Assembly: GCA_949751835.1 (NCBI GenBank)
Contig: CATKHK010000029.1
Coordinates: forward strand, 186,001-250,000
Direction: 5' to 3'
Length of the DNA stretch: 64,000 nt
DNA from: Blepharisma japonicum
Lineage: Eukaryota; Ciliophora; Heterotrichea; Heterotrichida; Blepharismidae
The notes below the pieces were generated by a model, which saw only the letters and a program-made list of their open reading frames with translations, was not told the DNA's origin and made no database searches. How positions within the stretch are numbered: position 1 is the stretch's first letter; the number at the start of each line of letters is the position of its first letter. Made by a program: the position numbers and the translations under genes. Below are positions 41,569-52,910 of the stretch, in pieces.

Positions 41569-42141
41569 TTTATAAAATAATTAAATGATAGGAAAAGGGT
41601 TCGGAATAAGAGATAAAGAAAAATCGAATAAAGGATTAGCTTATACTGGCACAATGAAGCTAATGCGATAATGCTTATAGAAGTAGCAAGAAGTTTATAG
41701 ACTAATTATTATGAAGTAATCAAGAGTTGAATTTTGAAAAGTTAATAGAAGGAAAAAGCATTTATTAAAGCTTCTTTTAAAGCCAGCAACGCAGTTGTTT
41801 CATATATAGTATTATTTTGAATTCGAAAAATCTGTAAATATTTAAATAAGGAGCATAATATATATTTTTACTTTTATTCATTTCAATTGATTTAATACGT
41901 TGCCAATATTTCTGTGCCTTATTGCATATTTCTTTGAAGCACTTTTATTTATGATAGACTCTTTTCAAGTTTTTATTATTCATTTATTACTTAAAAAATA
42001 AATCATAATTTTTTATAATATCCATTTGAATCCCAAAGAAAAATTTTAAATATTTTGTCATAAAAATGACTTGTCCATTTTATTAGTAAATATTTCATAT
42101 CTAAAAAGCCAAGAATTATTTTAATTATATTTTTAATAAAG
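41569..42141. other. Intergenic between divergent genes
   Basis: 570 bp, AT-rich. A TTATTTTATAAA box abuts the dynein-chain start codon on the left. Otherwise nothing seen. Confidence 0.5.
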
Positions 42142-43017
42142 ATGTTTATAGATCATTTAGTTCCCGTTTTGGTGTCTATGCTCTTTTACTGTGGAGTGAA
42201 TATTGTTCTGCATTATGTGGTAATTCCGCCAGCAAAGCTCTCAGAAAGAGAAAAGAAAGATTACTTCGGAGAGCATATATCTCTTATTCACTCTGTTTTT
42301 GCTGCAACCTTAGCCTTCACTGTTTATTATAATGAAGGCGGCATAAACTATGATACACCAATAACAATGACTCATATTTTTGTAATTGGGCACTCAATGG
42401 GCTACTTCACATTTGATGCTATATATGCTGAACTCTTTGGTCTTCATGATTGGGCTATGCGGTTTCACCATTTATTTGTAATTTTAGGTGGATTTCCTGT
42501 GTATTTTTCCAGTAACGGAGGTAGCCTTGGTATAAGTAACTTATAATTAGCTTGCTGCTTTATAGCAGAAATTTCAAATCCCGCCATGCAATTAAGACTC
42601 ATCCTTAAGAGCCAAGGTAAAACTGACACTTTGCTTTTTAAAATATCCCAATATTTATTTGTATCGCTATTTTTATTCAGCAGGTAATCTTAACATAGAG
42701 GGGTATTTGGAACATTTTTAAATTACAACAGCTGACAATATGATTTAAATTTTATGATACTTATAAGTGTTTCCATGCTCTATGGAATCAGTTGCTTTTG
42801 GAACTATGTGATCATCTTAATGCTGCTTAAAGAGTTCAAAGGAAAAGGCTCAACACCAAAGGAAAAATTTATAATCAAATTTATCCATTTTTTGAAAAGA
42901 TGTCAAAAGGTGATAATAGCAGCTATCTTTATTTGGGCTATTTTAATGCCCCATGTCTTTAAATATATGGGATACACTAAATATCACGTCAAGATTAGAA
43001 ATTTCACGATAATTTAA
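42142..43017 (+). CDS. TLC-domain membrane protein
   Basis: A 281-aa protein with two 15-nt introns (42536-42550 and 42684-42698). Multiple hydrophobic segments contain TLC-family landmarks: SLIHSVFAATLAFTVYY, THIFVIGHSMGYFTFDAIYA, then HDWAMRFHHLFVILGGFPVY with the conserved histidine pair, and EISNPAMQLRLILK. This is the TRAM/LAG1/CLN8 fold in the small TLCD1-TLCD5 subgroup (lipid-handling membrane proteins), not a ceramide synthase, because the Lag1 motif is missing. Its stop is 9 bp from that of the convergent LRR gene. Confidence 0.88.
42536..42550 (+). other. 15-nt intron
   Basis: GTAACTTATAATTAG, A at position 10. Removal continues the TLC domain into ITCCFIAEISNPAMQ. Confidence 0.9.
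42684..42698 (+). other. 15-nt intron
   Basis: GTAATCTTAACATAG, A at position 10. Removal joins LFLFSR to GVFGTFLNYNSWQY within the TLC domain. Confidence 0.9.
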
Positions 43018-43026
43018 TATTTTACA

Positions 43027-43833
43027 TTAAACCTTTACAATTCCGTGATCCCCAGCAAGCAGATATTTAACTTGCATCGAAAGTCCATTTCTCGAGACAT
43101 CAAGCTCTGTCAAATTTATATTTGACTTTACTGATCTCAGAAGGACTTTTATGCTCTTAAAGTCAAGCGAATTCTCAGCTAAGCTGAGTTTTTTAAGAGT
43201 TTTAATATTGCATATCGTTTGGGATAATAGGGTTAGACCTTTTATGGATATATCATTCCCACTTAGTTTTAAATCTTCTAAGTGCTTTAAGTATGGTAAT
43301 CCTTTACATAGGGCAACAACTCCTTCATCTCCAAAATGGTTGTTGCTCAAATTAAGAACTTTTAAAGACTTCATCACTGTAAAAAGTTTATTCATATACT
43401 TAATTCCCTCAGAGCAAATCAAGTTGCCTTGGAGTTCTAAAACCTGCATCATCGGCATTGATTCTAAAGATGAATAAAGCCGTTTGATATCTCTTGATGC
43501 GATTTTGGTGTTATTTAGTTTAATTTCTCGCAAATTCAGAAAATTTTGCAAGACTAGTTGCAAATGATAAATATCTCTGATGTTTAGGCTATGAAAGCTG
43601 AGGTCGACCGATGTGACTTCCAACTCTTCTTTAGCAAAGACAGCCTCAAAAAGAACTTTTAGCCTTCCATTCATCGAAGTTTCGTTTGCATAATAAGCAA
43701 GAAGGAGCTTCCTATTTGGAATGAAGGTTGATGTCTCAATTGATCGTTCTTGAGTAACACAAAGAGTCTCTAATTTGGCTGGAGACTCAAATTTAGATAA
43801 AAAGGGTGGAGATCTTGTTGGAAAACAACCCAT
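43027..43833 (-). CDS. Leucine-rich-repeat protein, MGC N-terminus
   Basis: A 268-aa protein whose residues about 70-260 are six to seven RNase-inhibitor-type leucine-rich repeats (MQVLELQGNLICSEGIKYMN, LKVLNLSNNHFGDEGVVALC, LEDLKLSGNDISIKGLTLLS, LKKLSLAENSLDFKSIKVLL). MGCFPTRSPPF at the start fits Gly2 myristoylation with Cys3 palmitoylation, so it may be peripheral membrane-bound. No effector domain is attached. LRR-RI proteins bind partner proteins; the partner is unknown. Confidence 0.88.
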   Translation of the reverse strand: MGCFPTRSPPFLSKFESPAKLETLCVTQERSIETSTFIPNRKLLLAYYANETSMNGRLKVLFEAVFAKEELEVTSVDLSFHSLNIRDIYHLQLVLQNFLNLREIKLNNTKIASRDIKRLYSSLESMPMMQVLELQGNLICSEGIKYMNKLFTVMKSLKVLNLSNNHFGDEGVVALCKGLPYLKHLEDLKLSGNDISIKGLTLLSQTICNIKTLKKLSLAENSLDFKSIKVLLRSVKSNINLTELDVSRNGLSMQVKYLLAGDHGIVKV

Positions 43834-44168
43834 TGCAATGTTTAGTTAATATTACAGTATCAGAATTTACAATCGATTTTTCAATATGAAAATCATGATA
43901 TTTAGATAGTAAAATATAAAATATCATTGGCAAAGAGTTTAGAATTAGGCCAGAAATTTATTTGTGAGATAATAGACATATTTAATAATTAAAAAATTCA
44001 AAATATTGTTTAAGACATTTGAAACCGATGCATTATTTTCCATTCACTACATTTCAATAATTATTTAAATTCTATGTATTCCTCTAAATGATGTAGAATT
44101 TTTTAAATTAAAATTAGCTAAAAAGCATGACAAGTAAATTGGATAGGTAACTATAACAATTATTTATG
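43834..44168. other. Intergenic, nothing seen
   Basis: 335 bp, AT-rich, between two minus-strand genes. Confidence 0.5.
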
Positions 44169-45707
44169 TTACTTTTTCTTTGTTTTCTTCCCTCGTCTAA
44201 GCAATTCCATGGGGTCATTGAACTCTCTTTTAAGATCTGTATTAAAATGCTCAGATAAGTTCAAGGATCTCTCTGGAGCTATTTCTTCAGGCTTTTTCCT
44301 TGCAAAGCTCTGCAATTTTTCATTATTCGTTTTCTTATCCTTTATATGGACAATTCTTTTTATTTGATCATAGTCAATTTCCTTATGCTCGATGATCCTT
44401 TGTGCTGGCTGATGATGTCTTTTTGCGGGAACTTGCACCTCAACATACTCATTTTCCTCTTCTTCTTTCTGTATTTCTTTTAATCCTCACGAAATTAAGC
44501 ATCTATCAGCAATATCTTTTTTATTTATCTCTAAAGGTTTTTTGCTTTCAGTTGGGTTCAAAAAATCTAAAATTCTCGTTAATGACAGAACTTGATACCT
44601 TGCAATGTTATCATTTTCCTTTTTAATATAAGTTTGGAATTCAGAATTTTTCATAACTGAATCAAAATCCGCAATATTTTCTAGATCTTTTCCTTTTTTA
44701 AGAAGAGTTTCAAGTGTAATGCAAAGTTCCTGAATTTTAGGAAGATCCCCATTACCCTTATACCCAAGTGCAACAATAGTTCTTGTGTTTCCATGTGGAA
44801 CAGTTGAAAATGGCTTTATCATTGAAATTTTTTCAAACAAAGTTGCCAAATATAAAACTAGCTCTATAGAGCACCGATGAAAAATACTTGAGGTTTGAAT
44901 AACTAAATTTCCTCCTCTTGCCATAAGCTTTAAAGTTGCTAGAATATTATAGGCAATATAGCTCTTCATGTATTTTTCATTCAATTCAAGATCTTTTACC
45001 TTGCATTTTATATTGCTTACAATGAGCATTGCAGAAGGCTCACCCATCTGGCTGAGTAGCTCATCTGAAAACTCAAGAATACTTTTGGCATCAACTTCAT
45101 TACTTCTAAAACTTTTCGAATCAACGTCTTCTATTAAAAAACTAGCTTTAGGAAACAAAGAATAACCTTTAATTTCTCCAAAGCAGGATTGTTGGAAACT
45201 ATGTCTGATGTACTCAGCATATCCTCCTGGATCTCCTAATGTGACAAAATAATATGTAGGGATCAAATAGTTTTGCTGAATTAAGTCTGGATAAAGAGAT
45301 GAAATATTACTCATCCACACAGCTCCATAGTTTCTGAACTTTACATCACCTTTGACTAAACTGTAAGGGTTTGCATTAAGTTTGGCCTTTTTAATATCAG
45401 CCTCATCGAATTGGGCCAATTGCACATTTCGGGTAGAAATTGTTTCTCTTAAGTGTTTAGCAGAGAAAAAATCCATGAATTTAGCACTTTCAGGAGCATC
45501 AATTGAGACTTCAGCACTGCTGAAATTATCTAGTAATTGTAAACTCTCTGAAGTGACTGTGAATAGAGTTGCTTGCTGGGAGCTTGGAAATGTGTATTTT
45601 ACAGCTCTTGGCTTGGCGCCGCCTTCTTCTTTAAGGTTCGGACAAGGGATATCGCTTGTCACTGAAGTGCATTCAAAGTCTTCTGTGTCAAAAAGATCGG
45701 GCTCCAT
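44169..45707 (-). CDS. CMTR1-like cap methyltransferase, degenerate site
   Basis: A 512-aa protein with a FtsJ/RrmJ-like fold of the mRNA cap-1 2'-O-methyltransferase group. Recognisable parts are the SAM loop VTLGDPGGYAEYIRH (CAGPGGFSEYV in CMTR1), KGYSLFPKASF and KMARGG-type LKLMARGGNLVIQTS, then EKISMIKPFSTVPHGNTRTI. The K-D-K-E catalytic tetrad looks lost: the Asp position reads SNIK rather than ADGG, the second Lys reads VIQTS rather than ICKTF, and the Glu of SERYVV reads NTRTIV. A charged, Lys-rich C-terminal tail follows. It may bind capped RNA or assist an active paralogue. Alignment was made by eye. Confidence 0.8.
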
Positions 45708-46023
45708 ATCTAATTTATAAGTAAAGTTTGAAGAATAAATAGATATTTACAATTATAATTTTTTTTGACAATTTCTGGCTTATTCTTTAATTTAAATATA
45801 ATTAATACAGTTGATATTAAAGCAGACATTATTTACTAGAATTAGATTCGATATTTTAAAAGGTTAAAATGCTTTTAGATATATTTTAACATTTTTAATG
45901 CGTGATCTAATTTTTGAGACAATAGTAGAAACTAGAATTTATTCAGCAAAAACAAAACAATTTTTAAAATTCATATTCATACAATTTTTTATTTAAATAG
46001 ATAATGTCTTCTTTGTTTTTAAA
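45708..46023. other. Intergenic, nothing seen
   Basis: 315 bp, AT-rich, apart from a CTTATAAATTAG box just upstream of the methyltransferase-like start. Confidence 0.5.
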
Positions 46024-47841
46024 TTAATATTTTCTCGGGGATTTCGGTGTGACTTCTTGTGCGAATTCAGAATAGCTGACTCTTCCATCTTTATTCCTAT
46101 CATATCTCTGCATTAACGCTTCAAGATCATTTGCATTGACAAAAATATTATTATCTACAAGAATTTGTCCAAATTCCTCAACAGTAATATATCCATCCCT
46201 ATCTCTATCTATAGCCTGAAATGCTTCATGAGCATTAAATTCTGTTCTTCTCGATAATCTTTGTCTCAAACTTTCTGCTATTCTTTCTGCTTCTAAGTGA
46301 AGCTTAAGTGCATCAGTAAACAGCGATATTGTTTCTCTAGAAAAAACTCTTCTACGCTGAGTATAAGCAACGCTATAAGGTTCTCTATTCTTCAGTAATC
46401 GTGCATAATCATCTTGCTTTGGAGTAAACATCTCAGAAAAATCTGAAAATCTTAGCTGGCCATCTTGAAAAGAGGAATAATGGCGAATTAATAGGTAAAC
46501 CTCATCATGAAGATCCATTGGCGATATCTCCTGGATGGTGTTTTCTATATCTAAAGTTGTGATTGCGCTTCTGTCATTCATGTCAAACATCCTAAAAGCG
46601 TCTATTAAGTTGAAATCTGGCTTTAAGCTGAGCTCTACTTTTAATTTTTCTAAATCTCTATGTAGCCGAATTTGTTCAAGCAGCATATTAGCGAGCTCTT
46701 TTTCTTCATAAATCCCAAGCCTTGACCCATTTTGTAGTTTACTCGGAGAAATCGAATTAGTGAATGATTTGGTAGGAGAGGAATATTTATCAGTGCTTTT
46801 ATAAAAGGAATTTTTTGAAGGAGAAGCGCTTTCCATAGAAGAAGTAGTCAGCTCATTTCGGCTTGGTGAAGATCTTCTTAATGGTGAGCTCCGTCTAGGC
46901 GAACTTGATTGATAATTAAATGCCATTCTTGATGGAGAGGAGTTTCTTAGTGGAGAACTTCGTTTGGGAGATTGATACGAAATTTCATTTCTAATGGGAG
47001 ATGTTCTTCGTAATGGTGAACTTGCTCTTGGCTGATACAAACTTTTAGTAGGAGAAATTGTAATCCTCGCTGGTGAGTCTCTTGGAAGGGAAGCTACTAA
47101 AGGAGAACTTCTAAGTGGTGAGCTCGATCTTGCTCCTACTGTGAACCTTGAAGAACTTTTCAGACTTGTTCTGTCAGGCTCAGTTGCTAATATTCCATCT
47201 ACAAACTCGCTATAACTGATTATACCGTCCCCATCATTATCAATTCTCCTATAAATTGCATCAATATCTTCGTCCCCAATCACAAATCCATGCCTTCTTA
47301 AAAAGCTAAACACATCAGTTCTGGTAATCCCTGAAATTTTCCTGAAATCGATAACTTGATAAGCATCTATTAAGTTAAAATCATACCTGCTAATTAAAAT
47401 TTCTCTTGAATTTTTCATATCTCTTTGTATTTGAATTTCAGCTTCAAAGAGTTTCATAATTAAATACTCTGCATCACTTGAAATCCTATTAGAAGCTGGC
47501 CTCGCTTGGGTAAGGTCTCTTAAAAATTGATTTGTGCTTGGCAATGAAAACTGAGTAAACTCGTTTAGCGAAAGTCTTCCATCTGTATTTGCATCGTATT
47601 CTCTTATTAATAGTTGGCATTCTTGCTCTGTACAATAAAGTCTGTATCGTTCTAAAAAAGTTAAAATATCATTTAGAGATAACGTGCCCAAGCCTGCTCT
47701 ATCTAAAAATTTAAATGCACTATATGGCTCGAATTCTCGGTTTTGGCAGAGATTTTGCCTTGCAATTTCAACTTGTTTTTCTCCTTGAGATAAAATATAT
47801 AATAACTGAGCAAGTTTTCTTTCTGTCTCTAGACTCAACAT
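46024..47841 (-). CDS. Multi-EF-hand protein with SPLRRSSP repeats
   Basis: A 605-aa protein. I start it at MLSLETERKL rather than 16 codons upstream, because a TTTTATA box precedes it. Three calcium-binding modules each follow a helix with 'EFNxxxAFxxxD': loops DANTDGRLSLNE, DNDGDGIISYSE, DRDRDGYITVEE and DRNKDGRVSYSE are canonical, and others are degenerate (DRAGLGTLSLND). Between modules two and three, residues about 250-370 hold an array of RSSPLR(R/N)SSP-type repeats, likely phosphorylated by proline-directed kinases. The repeated 'R-x-FN-(L/A)-x-(D/E)-AF' helix resembles ciliate cortical/striated-fibre calcium proteins. The function is inferred as a calcium-responsive cytoskeletal protein. 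Confidence 0.88.
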   Translation of the reverse strand: MLSLETERKLAQLLYILSQGEKQVEIARQNLCQNREFEPYSAFKFLDRAGLGTLSLNDILTFLERYRLYCTEQECQLLIREYDANTDGRLSLNEFTQFSLPSTNQFLRDLTQARPASNRISSDAEYLIMKLFEAEIQIQRDMKNSREILISRYDFNLIDAYQVIDFRKISGITRTDVFSFLRRHGFVIGDEDIDAIYRRIDNDGDGIISYSEFVDGILATEPDRTSLKSSSRFTVGARSSSPLRSSPLVASLPRDSPARITISPTKSLYQPRASSPLRRTSPIRNEISYQSPKRSSPLRNSSPSRMAFNYQSSSPRRSSPLRRSSPSRNELTTSSMESASPSKNSFYKSTDKYSSPTKSFTNSISPSKLQNGSRLGIYEEKELANMLLEQIRLHRDLEKLKVELSLKPDFNLIDAFRMFDMNDRSAITTLDIENTIQEISPMDLHDEVYLLIRHYSSFQDGQLRFSDFSEMFTPKQDDYARLLKNREPYSVAYTQRRRVFSRETISLFTDALKLHLEAERIAESLRQRLSRRTEFNAHEAFQAIDRDRDGYITVEEFGQILVDNNIFVNANDLEALMQRYDRNKDGRVSYSEFAQEVTPKSPRKY

Positions 47842-48626
47842 TACAAAAATTAACGGTATAAAATATGAATATTTAATCAAGGATTTCAAACATAATTAAT
47901 AATTATTTTAATGATTTCTTATACTTATTTGATTATTTTATTAATAAAACTTATACAAAAAGATTACTAAAACATATGAAATAATTTTAAAATCTATGTT
48001 ATTTTAGTTTCAGTATCTTTATAATTATGCCTTTATAAAAAAACGAATTGATTGAATTAGAGCTATTTCAGGAAAAAAATAAATAATAATATCACTTTTG
48101 TATATTCAAAAATTTATTTATTATGAATGTATTTTAAAATTTGCTTGAAACTAATTAAAAAGACTCTTAAATGCTTAATTTCTCTTTTTGGAAGTCTAAA
48201 TAATCAAAATAGAATTTATTTTTCTCAATTCTGATCTCAGGAAATAAAAAAGGTAAAAATTTAATAATATTTCTGATTACTAAAATTTTGATTTTTTCTC
48301 TTCTCATTTCAAATTGTTGCAGAGATGCACCTTTCTCTAGCCTTAAATATAACTCATATCTTTACTTTAATAAAATGCCTAATTCGATGGCAAAAACTCT
48401 TCATAATTTTAATGTCAAAAAAATAAACAAGTTTTTTTTTGATATAATTTTCTCTAATAAAATAGGATTCTCTTCAATTAAAGAAACAATTTTTAAAAGA
48501 TAGTCTTGCCCTGTCTAGAGCTCATATAAAACCGCTTCTTTATTCTCCAACGATCTGACCAAATGCAAAAAATTTAAATTTATATATTACCATACGGAAT
48601 ATTGCATTTCATAATTTGTATTCCTA
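47842..48626. other. Intergenic between divergent genes
   Basis: 785 bp. The segment 48505-48560 (CTTGCCCTGTCTAGAGCTCA and onward) is richer in GC than its surroundings and could be a regulatory or RNA element, but I recognise nothing. A 71-codon frame at 48288-48503 has no protein character I can name. Confidence 0.45.
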
Positions 48627-49853
48627 ATGGATAATGCAATTGGATGCCGATTTATTAAGGAATCTACTATAGGAGAAGGCAATTTCGGTTCAGTATACCG
48701 AGCACTAGATACTACGAATAAAAAGCATGTCGCTTTAAAAATTGAAAAGCCAAATCTTGAGGTTTCTCAAATAGAAAATGAGATAAAAGTTATCTCAGCA
48801 ATGAAAGGCCATCGAGGATTTCCTCGATTAATTGACTCAGGTACTGAAAACGGTTCCATGTACATTGCAATGCAGCTGCTAGGTTCTAGCCTTGAAGATA
48901 AATTTCAAGAATGCAAACAAAATTTTGGTCTTATGGTTATTTTAAATATTGCAGAACAAATTCTCATGAGAATTCAAACTTTGCATGATAAATTCTTTAT
49001 CCATCGAGATATAAAACCTCGTCAGTTCTTATTCAGTCCAACCCCAGGCTCTTCAACAATTTATATGATAGATTTTGGGTTATCTAAATGCTATCAGAAT
49101 GGAAAAACCGGGGTCCATATCCAGTACATGGAAAATAGGCCGTTTATAGGGACAGCAAATTATGCGTCTATTAACACTCATATAGGTATTCAGCAGAGTC
49201 GCAGGGACGATTTGGAGTCCTACATGTATATGATTTCATATTTTTTAAATGGAACTTTGCCATGAATTTCGAAAGACCATACAGTCTCAGAAAGGGAAAT
49301 AAGGCAAACAAAAAATCGAGTTTCAGTCAATGAGCTGTTTCATAATGGACCGGCAGAATTTGTTCTTATGATGGCTTATATCAAAAGTATTTCTTTTGAA
49401 GACAAACCAGACTATGAGTACTTGCAAGGGCTGATAAAAAGAATGAAATCAAATACAGCTGTAGAAAAAAGAGGAGTCAGCTGATTTGAGTTTAATTCTG
49501 ATGATAAAAATCCTAAAACTTTGAAAAGAAAAATAAGAAAAGCTATTACTGATCCTTTTAATGAGCAGCCAAATCTGTTTAAGGCGCTTGACCAGTGCAC
49601 TGAAATTGCAGATAGAAATCATACTGCGACGCTAAATTTAGGAAAAGAAGAAGGGGAGGAAGAAGAGGAACAGGAAGGAAACGATGGAGAAGAATTAAAT
49701 GATGAGCCTATGTCTGCTTGCATCACTGAAGAAAAGGAAAGTTATCCAGAAATCAAAGACAGAAATATTTTGAAAAATCGTGAGGAGTTCCGAAAAAGTA
49801 AAAGTCTAGATGCAGAACTTCCAATGGAAGCGCAAAAATGCTGCATAATGTAA
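48627..49853 (+). CDS. CK1-like kinase with CaaX box
   Basis: A 408-aa protein. Residues 8-290 are a casein-kinase-1-family kinase domain: IGEGNFGSVYRALD (glycine loop), HVALKIE with Lys38, FIHRDIKPRQFLF with catalytic Asp128, MIDFGLSKCY with metal-binding Asp149, then FIGTANYASINTHIGIQQSR as in CK1/TTBK/VRK substrate loops. The catalytic-loop Asn that helps bind Mg2+ is Gln133 here. A long Glu-rich tail ends KCCIM, a CaaX box (Cys-Cys-Ile-Met) suited to farnesylation, with the neighbouring Cys available for palmitoylation. TGA Trp codons join the parts (LPWISKD). It is a membrane-bound signalling kinase by inference; activity is uncertain. Confidence 0.88.
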
Positions 49854-49871
49854 GAATTAATATGTTAAATT

Positions 49872-52862
49872 TTACATTTTACCTGCTATTCTTCGGAAAT
49901 TTTGTAACTTTTCATCAGCTGTCAGAACTTTTTTCTTGTTTTTTCGGCGTTGCTGCTGAACCCACTTCTTTTGCAAATGCTCTCTTGTTTCGACTTTGGT
50001 GAATCCCCATTCATCAAGTTTATCTTCAAAATTTTTCTTGTTGGTTGCACCAAGAGGTGGCAAAGATCCTTGGCTAATATTAGTATTTTCACTTGTTTTA
50101 GATCTTCCTAATGGTGAAGGAGGTCTTCTCTGTGCTGGCACTGTTTTGAGTGGAGGGAGTCTAGGAGTTTTATTTTCTTCTTTAGCTGGTTGCAAAAACT
50201 TAGAAAGATCAAGGCCTTTTGGAATTATTAAATCATCTCCAAAATTAATATTTGTATTAATATCATCAATGTTTACTTCTTGAAATTCATCTAAATCAAT
50301 ATCATCTATTTTTGCATTGCTAAGAGCAATTTTTATTTTTTTACGAAGTTTGTATCCTCTGTATGCAGCTTGAATTTTTGTTATTTTTTTAAGGTCGTAG
50401 CGTGAATTTCCAGGATTTTTTCTTATCAAATGTCCTCTATAGCATGACTGAATTTTTATAATTTGAGAAATATGGTTTTGATGCTTCATTAGCATCATTT
50501 TCCGCTTAAGAAATCTTGTTTTCCACCATGTTTGAATAACTAACGCAGCTAAGCTGTCTTTATGAAGTAGCACTCTAGCGTTATACCAATAATATTCAAT
50601 ATCTCTTCCACAAAATTCCAGTTTAGGCTCACTTCCCATGTAATTATAAAGCCTTGCAGGAAGTTGAAACAGCCACATTTTCATTTCTTCACTAATGTAC
50701 TTTACAATAGGAGCTTCTCTCTTTTCTTTTTGGACCAATAGTTCACATTGTTTTAACTCAAAAGCTTGCCTTGCTAAAATCCCTGATAGTCTATTTACAA
50801 CTTTTGAATTTGAAGTCCTTGGTGTATTATTTAAATCCTGTAAATTTGGTAGAGCCTTTACCAATAATTCATTATAAAGTGGTACAACTTCAGGTCGTGA
50901 GTTCATAAAAGGGTTATCATTATAAGAAAGATGTGTCAGATTTGGAGCTCCTTTTATACATATTAGCAGCTGATGGAATCTCGGCAAGTTATTAAATGAT
51001 AAATTACAAAATTTTAGCATTTTGCAATTAAACTCAGAGATTGATGTTATAGCATTGTCTTCAAGCCTTAAAACTTCCAGTAATGGGACATGTGAGAGAA
51101 AGTCAAGGGATTTCAAAGAATTTCCATTTAATCATAGTTCTTGAAGCAACGGAAGTTGAAGAGGCTGAATATCGCTTATTTTATTCTGATACAAAATCAT
51201 TGATGTCAATAGCTTCAAAGGATTCAAAAAGTTGACATCTCTAAGCTTATTTCTCCCTAAATCTAGGTATTTTAAATACAAATTGCTATTAAAAGTATGA
51301 TCAGGGATGCTTTTAATAGAATTTCTATACATCAACAATCTTTCCAACAGCAAATTCCTTTCTAATCCTTCAAGCTTTACAATTTTATTGTTATTTATAG
51401 ATAAACACCGTAAATTTGAGCAATTTTTTAGCCCTGATAAAACAGATATTTGGTTTAAGTCTAAATTCAATGATTCGAGCAATGGAAGATTCAGGTCGGG
51501 GATATTTTGTATCAAGTTTTGTGATAAATCAAGTTGGACTAATGAAGGGGGCAGATTTTGGATTTTTGTAATTTTGTTTAGACTTAGAGTTAGGGTTTGG
51601 AGGTTTGTAAACGATTCTAAGCCAGATATTGATTTAAGTCCTTCATATTTCAATTCAAAGGAAGGAGACTTGGAATTTAAGGGATAAGGAAGAAAGCTTG
51701 CTAATGTTGGCTCTTCTAAATTTGAAGTTTCAGGCTTAAATGGAGGGAGTTTTGTAAGTAGGGTAGGCCTTGGCAAAGGGATAGGGTCAACAACATAAGT
51801 TTTCTCTGTGATGGGTTTTGATGGGACTGGCTTAGGAAGCTCAATAGAGGTAACTTTTGGAAATGCCTTGAATTGGGGATGGGGTAATTCAGAATAGTCA
51901 TCAATTATTTTTTTCTTCTGTAAAATACCAGGTAGTTTCCTGAAGATTCTCCCAAAGTCGTCTTCATATTTCATGTTTCGGTTTTCTCTTAATAAGTTAT
52001 CCTTTTCTTCTTTCTTTTTTAAAAAGCTTCTTAGCATCCCAGAGAACTCATCTTCTGCTTTCATAGCTGAAGCTTCCCATTTTTGTTGCCTTACTTCTTC
52101 TTGCTTTCGTGCTTCTTCGATTTTTTTTTCTTTTTCAATTCTTTTTCTTTCTTCTTCTTTTCTTTTCTCCTCCTTTATTTTTTCTTGTCTTTCTTTTTCT
52201 TCTCTGTTTTTCTTTATTTGTTCATATTCTTGCTTTTTTTGCTCCCTAACTTTTATTTCTTCTTTTTTCTTTTCTCCTTCAACTTTTTTCTTTATTTCTT
52301 CTTGCTTTTTAATTTCTATTTCTTTTTTAATCCAATTTTCAATCATTTTTGCAAGCATGTCCTCTTCCATCATTTGCTCAATTTCCGATTCTCTTTTTAA
52401 ATTTTCTTCTGCTTTTAATTTCTCTAATAAAATGCTTTCATTTTCGCTTTCAAAGTCTTTTTCCAGCTGGTTTAAAATTTCTTTTTCATTTGATTCTTCT
52501 CAAATAGCTAGATTCTGCACTTTTTCGATTTTTTCTTCTTCAATAACTTCTTCAATCTTTTCAGCAACCTGAATAGAGGCTGCTAAATCTGCATTTTTAG
52601 TGGCTTCTCTTAGCCCATATAGTGCTTTCGCAGCTTTTTTTTGAATTTTTTCTTGTTGCTCTTCAATTTTCCTCTGACTTTGCAGAAATAATTTTCAATT
52701 TTCTGAATCAATAATTGACTCTTTGACTTGAAAACTCTCAACCACTTTAAAAGATTCTTCAAGCTCACTTTCAGTCTCCGAAACATCAAAATCTTTTAAG
52801 CTTTCATCTAATTTTGCAGCTATTTCTGCATACTCTTCTTCAGTCATTTTCCCATATTCCAT
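49872..52862 (-). CDS. LRRIQ1: LRRIQ1-like LRR/IQ protein
   Basis: A 996-aa protein in one frame with TGA Trp codons. Residues 1-300 are a Lys/Glu-rich coiled coil. Residues about 380-640 hold SDS22-type leucine-rich repeats (LQTLTLSLNKITKIQNLPPS, LRCLSINNNKIVKLEGLERN, LKYLDLGRNKLRDVNFLNPL, LRLEDNAITSISEF). Three IQ motifs follow (VIQTWWKTRFLKRKM, IIKIQSCYRGHLIRKN, KIQAAYRGYKLRKKI) and bind calmodulin or centrin. This order is that of LRRIQ1, a ciliary or basal-body protein. The C-terminal Pro/Arg-rich tail contains S-P sites. It converges with the CK1-like gene at an 18-bp gap. Confidence 0.9.
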
Positions 52863-52910
52863 TTTGAATTAAATTATTAAGCTCAGCTTAAAAACGAAGG
52901 AATTATGTGT

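Noticed and set aside
48288-48503. 71-codon frame upstream of the CK1-like kinase
   Set aside because: No start context, Phe/Lys/Asn-rich chance composition.
52083-52572. Long Ser/Phe-rich frames antisense to the LRRIQ1 coiled coil
   Set aside because: They mirror the Lys/Glu-rich codons (GAA, AAA) of the coding strand and have no family features.
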